Source: Mangifera indica
Taxonomy: Eukaryota; Streptophyta; Magnoliopsida; Sapindales; Anacardiaceae
Assembly: GCF_011075055.1 (NCBI RefSeq)
Contig: NC_058138.1
Span: 868,001-932,000, forward strand
Direction: 5' to 3'
DNA length: 64,000 nt
The notes under the pieces: model-generated
Told to the model about the DNA's origin: nothing
Databases searched by the model: none
What the model saw: only the letters and a program-made list of their open reading frames with translations
Position numbers and translations under genes: made by a program
In this document: positions 24,190-32,972 of the stretch, one piece after another
Numbering within the stretch: the stretch's first letter is position 1
Layout: the number at the start of each line of letters is the position of its first letter

Positions 24190-25370
24190 TAAATCTAGAC
24201 CTGAAGTCCTGAAACTCTTGAATCTAGACTTGAAGTCTGGAATATCATAAATCTGAACCTAAAGTTCTGAATCTTATTTGTAATTTGAAGCTTACAAAAT
24301 TATGAATCTGGATCTGTAGTCTTGAATATCATGAATCTGGATCTGAAATCTTGAATATTATTCGTAACCCGAAGTTTATGAAATCATAAATTTGTGACCT
24401 GAAGTCATAAATATTACTTGTAACTTGAAGTTTACAAAACCAAGAATCTGGACCAGAAGTCCTGATATTATTTAAATATTTATTTTTATTGTATTCCATT
24501 TATTTGAATAGTTATTTATTCGCATATTTATTTATTTGAATATTTATTTTTATTTATATCCGATTTACAACCTGAAGCTTGTAAAATCGTGAGAATATAT
24601 ATATGGGCCCGAAGTCCCGAGTTTTATGATTTACAATTTGAAGTTTGTAAAATCATGAGAATACATATATATGGGCCGGAAGTCCCAAGTTTCATCAAAG
24701 TCTTTATTTTAGAATAATGATATCACCTTTACAACCTGAAGTTTGCATAAAGTGTGAAAAATATGGACTTGAAGTCCAAAACATAATCAGAATACGTATT
24801 ATAATATTCTGAATACTAATTACAAAACCAGAAGTTTTGTAAATATGAGATAATATATGAACCTGAAGCTTCCAAAATTAATCCCAATATTTCTTCTACG
24901 AAATCAGCTATTTTGTAAATATGAAATAATATTTGAACCTGAAGTTTTAAAGATTAACTCATATATATTGGTTACAAAACCAGAAGTTTTGTAAATATGA
25001 CAATAATTGAACCTGAAGTTCCTAAAATTAGATGGATAATATTAAATGAGCTTTTTTGCATGAGTCTCCACCTAGAATTTGTGAGCCTTGAAAAACTAAC
25101 TAAATAAAATATCCCAGAAGGACAAATACAAGGCTATTATCTTTTGGCATCATATCCCTGAAGGATTGCAAGCTGAAATATGAATACAATGATTCTATAT
25201 TTAGTATAACTCTGTAATATTCAGAATTTTTTCCTGAATGTGGAAGATAAAATATTCTCCACATTTTATTTTTGCTCCTGTAGTAGCAATATCAGAAAAG
25301 AAATTCTGAATTAATATTTTCTAGTTATATATCGTTCCCTGAAGTGAACGTAACTACCAGAAGTAGTTAT
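24190..25370 (+). repeat. array of covarying mini-hairpins in the copia leader
   Basis: At least 20 short inverted repeats share a core like CTGAA or CAGAA flanked by arms that differ from unit to unit but stay complementary. Examples are TGACctgaaGTCA (24,395), GGACcagaaGTCC (24,450), TACAAAAC/GTTTTGTA (24,821-24,841), TTACAAAAC/GTTTTGTAA (24,972-24,994), ATCCctgaaGGAT (25,154), CGTTC/GAACG (25,333-25,350) and TAACTACcagaaGTAGTTA (25,351). Two longer ones near 24,561 and 24,627 have arms of 10-11 nt. The region replaces the expected gag and has no long open frame. Confidence 0.85.
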
Positions 25371-25525
25371 TATGAGTATGACATGCCCAAAAATTTTTAT
25401 AATTAAATCCATCATATATATTTATTTTGGAGTCATGCATATTTTTTTTTGTATTTTATTGTCATGTTCTCTTCCTTTCAATATTTTGTGTACGTTATAA
25501 CTAACGTAATTTTTAAATGAAAGGA

Positions 25526-27410
25526 AATGGACTCCAAAATTAAAGCATTGACTTCAAAGGCTGATGAAGGAGATATGTGTTTGGTGGATAGTGCAACAAC
25601 ACACAATTTTTAAGGAAAAGAAATTTTTCTTATCTTTAGCATTAATTGAAGCTAAAGTAACTACCATATCAGAATCAATTGATCTGATAGAAGGCTCCGG
25701 AAGAGCCACAATTATGTTAAATAATGAGACCAAATTAAGCATCAATGATGCATTATATTCAAATAGATCCAGAAGAAATCTACTGAGTTTTAAAGATATA
25801 AGAAAAAATGGTTATCATCTTGAAACCATGAGTGAAAATGGTGCAGAATTCATCTGTATAACTAGTAATGCCTCCAGAAGAAGGCTTATACTAGAAAAAT
25901 TGTCTGCTTTATCATCTGGATTGTATTATACAATCATAAAGGCAATTAAAACCTACGCAGTATCGAACCAGATTTCATTGATGCAAAAGCATTTATGCTT
26001 TAGCATGATCGTTTAGGCCATCCAGGATCTACAATGATGCGTAAGATTATTGAAAATTCATATGGACATACATCACAGAATCATAAAATTTTATTGTCCA
26101 GTGAACAATTCTGCACCGCCTGTACTCAAGGCAAATTAGTAATAAGACCATCTCCCTCCAAAATTGGAGGTGAATCCCCATCATTCTTGTAAAGGATTCA
26201 AGGGGATATATGTGGACCCATTCATCTACCAAGTGGGCCATTTCGTTATTTTATGGTTTTAATTGATGCATCTGCATGATGGTCTCATGTTTGTTTATTG
26301 CCTACTCGAAATGTTGCATTTGCTAAACTATTAGCACAAATTATCAAATTAAAAGCACATTTCGCAGATTATTCGATCAAGTCAATACGACTACATAATG
26401 CTGGTGAATTTACATCCAAAACATTTGATGATTATTGCATGTCTATGGGGATTGAGGTTGAACATCCAGTCCTATATGTCCACACACAAAATGGATTAGC
26501 TGAGTCTCTTATCAAACGACTTTAGGTAATTGCACACACTTTATTACTGAAAAGTCAATTATCTATTTCTATGTGGGGACATGCTATATTATATGCTGCA
26601 GCGTTAATTTGCTTACGACCTTCTTCTTATCATCAATATTCTCCCCTACAATTGGTTCTTGGTTACCAACCTAATGTACCTCATTTGAGAATATTTGGTT
26701 GTGTTGTATATGTCTCTATTGCGTCCCCTCAATGCACAAAAATGGGACCCCAATGTCGTTTGAGAATATATGTTAGATATAATTCACCATCTATTATCAG
26801 GTACCTGGAACCATTAACAGGTGATCTTTTTACTGCACGATTTACAGATTGTCACTTTGATGAGACAACTTTCCCGTCTTTAGGGGAAAAGAAAATGCCT
26901 CCTGAAGTTAGGCATGAACTTATTTGGTATGTACCTACAATATCTCATTTAGATCCTCGCACATCCCAAAATGAAACTGAAGTTCAGAGGATAGTGCGTT
27001 TACGAATTATTCCCAACCAAATGCCTGATGCATTTGTTGATACGACAAAAGTGACAAGATCACATGTTCCAACTGTTAATACACCAGCAAGAATCAATGT
27101 GACTTCTGAACAGTCTATTCGAGTCATGACTGATCCATCTACCTCACGCCAGAAATGTGGTAAACCTGTTAGATCAAAGGACACTGTTCCTCGAAAAAGA
27201 AAGACAAATAATCAAACAAATATTCCTCTAGAAGAGGTTATGGTCCCTGAAGAGACTCAAGCCCCAGAAGTGGCACAAGCCCCTGAAGTGGCACAAGCCC
27301 CTGAAGTGGCACAAACCCCTGAAGTGGCACAAACCCCTGAAGTGGTACAAAATCCTGAAGAACAGGAAAATGAGAATATTGAAATATCTTTAAATTATGT
27401 TAATACATAA
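25526..27410 (+). pseudogene. copia protease-integrase region, broken
   Basis: Protease: MCLVDSATTH near 25,575 carries the aspartyl protease D-S-A motif; a frameshift follows near 25,600 and the frame then runs to 26,016. Another shift near 26,005 leads to the GAG-pre-integrase phrase DRLGHPGSTMMRKI and the zinc-binding CTAC segment. The integrase core continues with stops TAA 26,190, TGA 26,277 and TAG 26,523 (phrases SIRLHNAGEFTSKTFDDYC and VHTQNGLAESLIKRL). A last open part, 26,571-27,410, includes LRIFGCVVYV and a linker with repeated PEVAQA units (27,240-27,360). It ends at TAA 27,408, in the same frame as the following reverse transcriptase. Activity requires an unbroken frame, so this half is dead. 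Confidence 0.9.
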
Positions 27411-27413
27411 GAA

Positions 27414-29117
27414 ATGTGGAATCGTGAAACAATTATAATTGATGATATATTCTCATTTGCAGTAGCTACTGAAATTCTGAATGATGATGATTTTGAACCA
27501 CGTACTGTGGCTGAGTGCAAACAAAAACATGATTGGCCTAAATGGGAAGAAGCAATTCAAATAGAATTAGCTTCCCTAACAAAACGTCAAGTGTTTGGGC
27601 CTGTAGTTCCAACACCTCAAGACGTACAACCTGTTGGATATAAATGGGTATTTCTGAGAAAAAGAAATGAGAAAAATGAAATTACTAGATATAAAGCCAG
27701 GCTTGTAGCCCAAGGCTTTTCCCAAAGGCCCGGTATAGACTTTGATGAAACATATGCACCTGTAATAGATATAATCACATTCAGGTATTTAATCAGTTTA
27801 ACAGTCTCTGAAGGACTGGATATGCGTCTAATGGACGTAGTTATTGCTTATTTGTATGAAAATTTAGACACTGAAATTTATATGAAACTCCCTGAAGGAT
27901 ACAAATTGCCTGAAGTAAAAAGTGTCAATTCAAGAGGCTTAAACTCAATTAAATTACAACGATCATTGTACGGATTAAAACAATCCGAACGTATATGGTA
28001 CAATCACCTCAGTGAATATTTGAAAAAAGAGAGCTATGTGAATGACCCTATATGCCCATGTGTCTTTATCAAAAGGTCAGAATCGGGATTTGCTATTATA
28101 ACAGTTTATGTTGATGACATGAATTTAATTAGGACTCCTGAAGAGCTCTTAAAAACTGCTGAATATATGAAAAAAGAATTTGAAATGAAGGATTTGGGAA
28201 AAACAAAATATTGTCTTGACCTGCAAATCGAGCATAATTCAAATGGAATATTTATCCATCAATCAGCGTATATTGAAAAATTATTAAAACGCTTTAATAT
28301 GGATAAGGCTTATCCTTTAAGCACCCCAATGGTTGTTCGGTCTCTTAATCCAAAAAAGGACCCATTTCGTCCTCAAGAAGAAGATGAAAAGATACTTGGT
28401 CCTGAAGTACCATATCTTAATGTCATTGGAGCCTTATTATATTTGGCCCAATGCACGAGACCAAATATATCCTTCGCAGTTAATTTATTAGCCCGATTTA
28501 GCTCTGTATCAACCCGTCGTCACTGGAACGGAATCAAACATATACTCCGTTACTTATGTGGAACTAGAGATTTGGGATTATTCTATTCTGTCAAATCTCC
28601 TAAAAATCCTAGTTTGGTTGGATATGCAGATGTTGGTTATCTTTCTGACCCCCATAATGCCTGTTCACAAACGGGATATGTTTTTACTTATAATGACACA
28701 ACTATATCATGGCGCTCCACCAAACAAACCTTGGTTGCAACTTTTTCAAATCATTCAGAAATTTTAGTTCTCCATGAAGCCAGTCGAGAATGTATATGGT
28801 TACGGTCTGTCATCCATCATATCCAAAATGCATGCAGTCTTCCTTCTACAATAGACACCCCTTCCATATTATATGAAGACAATGCAACATGTATAACTCA
28901 AATTAGAGATGGATACATCAAAGGAGACAGAACCAAACATATCTCACCGAAGTTCTTTTACACTCATGAGCTCCAACAGAATAAAAAGATTGATGTCAAG
29001 CAAATCAGATCTAGTGAGAATCTTGCAGATTTGTTCACTAAGACACTACCGACATCAACATTTGAAAGGTTAGTGTATAACATCTGTATGCGACGACTCA
29101 ATAAGCAACCAAGTTAA
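27414..29117 (+). CDS. copia reverse transcriptase and RNase H (open part of pol)
   Basis: 567 codons without a stop. Residues about 40-280 are the reverse transcriptase: KARLVAQGFSQRPGIDF, the YAPV segment, and the catalytic YVDD (YVDDMNLI). Residues about 400-550 are RNase H: GYADVGYLSDP with the first catalytic aspartate, YEDNATCI with the next acidic residues, then HISPKFFYTHELQ and LADLFTKTLP near the end. In the element it would be the C-terminal part of one polyprotein. The only barrier to the upstream frame here is the TAA at 27,408-27,410, so the start at 27,414 is just where the open stretch begins, not a real initiation site. Confidence 0.93.
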   Translation: MWNRETIIIDDIFSFAVATEILNDDDFEPRTVAECKQKHDWPKWEEAIQIELASLTKRQVFGPVVPTPQDVQPVGYKWVFLRKRNEKNEITRYKARLVAQGFSQRPGIDFDETYAPVIDIITFRYLISLTVSEGLDMRLMDVVIAYLYENLDTEIYMKLPEGYKLPEVKSVNSRGLNSIKLQRSLYGLKQSERIWYNHLSEYLKKESYVNDPICPCVFIKRSESGFAIITVYVDDMNLIRTPEELLKTAEYMKKEFEMKDLGKTKYCLDLQIEHNSNGIFIHQSAYIEKLLKRFNMDKAYPLSTPMVVRSLNPKKDPFRPQEEDEKILGPEVPYLNVIGALLYLAQCTRPNISFAVNLLARFSSVSTRRHWNGIKHILRYLCGTRDLGLFYSVKSPKNPSLVGYADVGYLSDPHNACSQTGYVFTYNDTTISWRSTKQTLVATFSNHSEILVLHEASRECIWLRSVIHHIQNACSLPSTIDTPSILYEDNATCITQIRDGYIKGDRTKHISPKFFYTHELQQNKKIDVKQIRSSENLADLFTKTLPTSTFERLVYNICMRRLNKQPS

Positions 29118-29397
29118 TCCTACTACAAAGAGGGGGAGCGTTTATCAGGGGGAGTATTTATCAGGCAAAATTTTGAAGTAATGGACAAAAGGTGCACTGT
29201 ACTTTTTTTCCTTTCACTAGGTTTTGTCCCACTGGGTTTTTCTAGTAAGGTTTTTAATGAGGCAGTTTAAGCACGTCCAACTCTAACTTACAGGACTTTT
29301 AATAATTATGTTCCTTTGCTTTGGTTTTTATCCCACTGGGTTTTTCCTTAGCAAAGTTAATATAATTATTTGTAAGTGGTGAAAATCCAAGGGGGAG
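29118..29397 (+). other. copia 3' untranslated region and polypurine tract
   Basis: It contains GAGGGGGAGCG and AGGGGGAGTATTTATCAGG repeats just after the stop, duplicated phrases 'CCCACTGGGTTTTT' at about 29,228 and 29,331, and ends in CCAAGGGGGAG immediately before the 3' LTR, the expected primer for plus-strand synthesis. Confidence 0.8.
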
Positions 29398-29738
29398 TGT
29401 TATAAAGCCAGGTGGCTTTCCACCAAAGCAAGTCAAAAAAGGCGGTGGGAATTCATTTATTAGAGCAAGAAGAAAATGGCAAGGCTTACGCAGGAGAAAC
29501 CAAAGGAGTGTGAATGCATTAATGAAGTTGGAAAATTGGCTTGGAAATTTGCTTCCTTTGTTGACTGGAGGGGCGCCAAATTGCCTATAAATACCCCCTC
29601 CTCTCTTCATGTAAACATAGATTTCTCTTCTCTTTTCTTCATCCAGAAAAAAAGTTTCATAGCCTTGCTCTCTTCTCTTTTACTATTTCTTCCTTTCATT
29701 CCTTTATCTTTTATACTTGCTTAATTAATTTTATAACA
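29398..29738 (+). repeat. 3' LTR of the copia element
   Basis: 341 bp, TGTTATAAAG at the start and TTATAACA at the end. It carries the intact CA terminus that is altered in the 5' copy. Confidence 0.93.
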
Positions 29739-29743
29739 ATAAA

Positions 29744-31511
29744 TTTTTTATTTTTTAATTTTTGCATTTCGCATTGTGAGAGCCTATCAACCTTCGTGTG
29801 AGGTCTAGACCCAGTCTGAAAATTCAAGGACTCTGCCAAAATTTGTTGCAACAATCTGTTGTACTAAAGGTGCTCATAGACTGTACCAGCAATTAGGGCT
29901 CGATTTAAATCAAATTAAGTTTAAATATGAGTTAACATAACTTTCATTTGAATATATAATGATTAATTTGAGATTAAACTTTTTTAAATTGATTAAAAAT
30001 ATTGTTGGAGATTATTAATTAGCAAGATAAATAATGTTATCAACAACGAGATAAATAATAACAAAAAGATGTATAATATCAATAATTGATAAATAGTATT
30101 ATCGATAAGATAAACAATAATAGATAAACAATAATATTAAATGAGAATTATAGTTAAATTCAAATTGAATTATAAAATTGGAATTTCAATTTGATTCAAG
30201 TTAAATATTGAGTCAACCTGAGCAAATTTCGTTAAAAACAAATTGCAAATACAACAATACACAGGCTTGAGTTGAGATGAGACTTTTTGGATTATCAAAC
30301 AATGGAATTGACATAGAAATTATTAAAATAGTAATAAATTGAAAAAGAAGGGACAAAATTATAGTATTTGAAATAATTGGACTAAAATATAATGCTCTAA
30401 ACCACAAGGATGAAAATATTCTCTTTTAAGTCTTTCTCCTAGTGTAAAGTCTTTTCGATAATGTTATATCAAAGTATATTTGGGGTAAAAATGTGTATCA
30501 TTACACCTCAAATTTTTTAAGGTGAAGGTGATAATATTACTTTTTATATTAATTATCACATTATTAATAATAATAATAAATTATTAAAATATTTTATTAT
30601 ATAATAATCAAATGAAATAATATTTATTAATAAAAGATAGAATAATAAGTAATTTTTTATTCCTTTTAACCATACTGTCATCTAAGTCATTCTTCTATTG
30701 AAAGCTTTGAGAAATGCTTATCAAAGTCTATTTTGACTGAAAACTTGCACCATCACAACACACATTCATGCTTGAATGCCTTGTAATGAGAATTTAAAAT
30801 TCTCTCATCCATTTTCATGTAAATTTCTCTCATCATCTCCTAATATGATTTAAATATATAATTTTTTACCTCATTTTATATAATAATGTGCCAAATAATT
30901 CGTTTTAACAATTATTTAAAATAATTTTTAAACTAGATTGAACTGTATACCAAATGATTTATTTTTAATAATTAATTTAAGTTCAATTGTGTTTAAAAGA
31001 AAACCGACTCTCCTAATTTGAGTTTGATATGAGTTCATTCTAAATGAATTTAATTCAATCTGAATTGATTTTCAAAACCAAATTTGTTTGGTTTAAATCA
31101 CCTTATTCACATTGATAAGTAAATTCGAGTTATAATGACCAAACCTACAATCACTTCAATCTCTTCTCTTCTCACTGGATCTTCAAGTTAAAGATACTAT
31201 TTGACAATTCTTCTAATTAATTACTGAACATATTAGATAATGTAATCACAAAAAGCAATGCATGTTATGTTTTTCTCTTAGGAGTTTTCAAATATTTTGT
31301 TCTAGAAACAATTTAATAAATAGTGTGTGAAAATTTAATTTATTGTTGATGGTTCTAGAAATGTAAACTCAGGTTGGCATGCTTTTAATTTTAAGAGTAT
31401 AGTTAGGAGGTATGAAATAAGAAAAAACAGGGAAATGGATGAGAGTAAAATTTAGTCTCCAAAATATATATTTGAACATATGGGAGCCAAAAATCAAACT
31501 ATGAGCAAAGG
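29744..31511. other. intergenic repeats between the copia element and the foldback element
   Basis: 29,880-30,790 is a diverged relative of the end of blocks A and B (AGGGACAAAATTATAGTATTTG, AATAATTGGACTAAA, then TATCAAAGTCTATTTTGACT). It also holds 'gaactcaaat' words. No coding region was recognised between 30,800 and 31,511. Confidence 0.45.
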
Positions 31512-32359
31512 TATTTTTAGGGCCAAAGGATTATTTCCCATCCAAAATATGTTGTAATCTTAAGTTTCTACCTTTTAACTTTGAAAATCTTATTTACTCA
31601 TCTATGAATAGTTAAAATTAACAGAATCCAAACCCTTAAAAATTTTATTTCTTTTCCCCCCAAACCCTAAAAACTGACCATTGACCATATAGACAAAGTT
31701 TTAAAAAGTGACATTCTCCCCTTAGGGTTTAGTTTTCAAACTCTAACATCATTGTCGGCGGTTTTTCCCTGTCGAAGCTTCCTTTCTCTTTGACAACCTC
31801 TCTCCTCTCAATTGGATGTCCTATCAGTGTCGAATCAAGTTGAGGAGAAGAAGAGCTTCGTCGGGAAGACAAAACTCTTTATCTTCCTAGATGTCTTCTT
31901 TTGGAAAGATGATCGTTTTCCTAAACTAAGATGAGATCTTCGTCTTCATCTGGAAAGACAAAGAGCTTCATCTTCTTGATGAAGATCTTCGTCTCTCTGG
32001 CTTGATTTGACGTTGATCAGACATCCATGTGAGAAGAGAGAGGTCACTGGAGGGAGAGGAAGCTTCAGGAGGGAGATGCCACTAACAATGGTATTGGAGT
32101 TTGAAAACTAAACTCTAGGGGGAAATGTCACTTTTTAAAACTTTGCCTAGAGGGAAATGATTAGTTTTTAGGGTTTGAGAGAAAAAGAGATTAAATTTTA
32201 ATTTATTTTTAATATAACAAATAAAATAATTATTTTGCCCTTGAAACTATTAATTTTAACCCTCTATGGGTGGGTAAATGAGATTTTCAAAGTTGAGAGG
32301 TTGGAATTTGAGATTAGAGCATACTTTGGGTGGGAAATAGTTTTTTGGCCTATTTTTAG
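31512..32359. mobile_element. foldback Mutator-like element (non-autonomous)
   Basis: The element 31,521-32,350 (830 bp) is flanked by a perfect 9-bp duplication TATTTTTAG (31,512-31,520 and 32,351-32,359), the length typical of Mutator-like insertions. Its ends are long inverted repeats of about 250 bp at moderate similarity: GGCCAAAGGATTATTTCCCA at the left and the complement of TGGGAAATAGTTTTTTGGCC at the right, continuing through CTTTGAAAATCT and AAAAAGTGACATT. The middle has GAAGATC/CTTCATC-rich text with no long open frame. It lies about 0.6 kb upstream of the NLR start codon. Confidence 0.88.
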
Positions 32360-32972
32360 TGGTATTAAAATGGTTGAACGAGATTTATAAGTATACATGC
32401 ATTTCTTTTCTATGACCGGCTTTTGAACGGTTGTTATCTGAAGACTGGAAGATATCACAAGACTGGAAGCTAGTGAAGATGAAGAGAGATTACAGTGGAG
32501 ACGTGAAGATGAAGATGGATGAGATTCAAATTTAGTCTCTTCCTGGAAGATGCGTTTGTCTTTGTCAGATTAAGTATCTACCTGCTACAATTTGACTCTT
32601 CATTTTCCACTAATCAATTGAATTTGGTGGAACTTTCATTTCATGTTATGAATGAATTGAGGTGATGATCGATCATTTATAGTAAAGTTAAAACCAATTG
32701 ATTCGTGTTCACTGTAAGCTCTCTTTATCATCTTCAGATTTCTTCTCTGTCAATCATTCAGAAATAGTTTCGCTCACAAACCTCTCTGAAACCACATCCC
32801 TTGATTTTTTTTTTTAAAATCAGTTTCAGTGTTCTGAATTCTTAAAAAAAAATCGGCTATTTCTCATCTACGAAAAAAAAAATCGTTTCTCTTATTTATT
32901 GTTAATTTCGGTGTGTTTTAATTATTTTCATTTTCTTCTCTTCTGTTTTCGAAGCTTTAAAAAAATAAGAAA
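32360..32972 (+). promoter_or_regulatory. presumed upstream region of the NLR gene
   Basis: AT-rich leader with pyrimidine-rich stretches (TTCTTCTCTGTC, CTTTTCTT) near 32,740 and 32,935 that could be 5' untranslated sequence. No certain TATA box or transcription start can be pointed out. Its call as a regulatory region comes only from its position between the foldback element and the ATG. Confidence 0.3.

Larger units (their letters stand above)
23664..29743 (+). mobile_element. Ty1/copia LTR retrotransposon with 5-bp target duplication
   Basis: The element is 23,669-29,738, with ATAAA duplicated on both sides (23,664-23,668 and 29,739-29,743). It has two LTRs of about 340 bp beginning TGTTATAAAGCCA, a primer-binding region right after the 5' LTR, and a purine-rich tract GGGGGAG just before the 3' LTR. 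Between them lie an unusual hairpin-rich leader, a broken protease/integrase region, and an open reverse transcriptase/RNase H frame. The order integrase before reverse transcriptase places it in the copia superfamily. No recognisable gag is present. Frameshifts and stops in the first half of pol mean it cannot be autonomous as it stands. Confidence 0.95.

Noticed and set aside
24190..25370. CRISPR-like array in the copia leader
   Set aside because: Units have a short constant core with variable complementary arms, irregular spacing and lie in a plant retrotransposon; not a CRISPR architecture.
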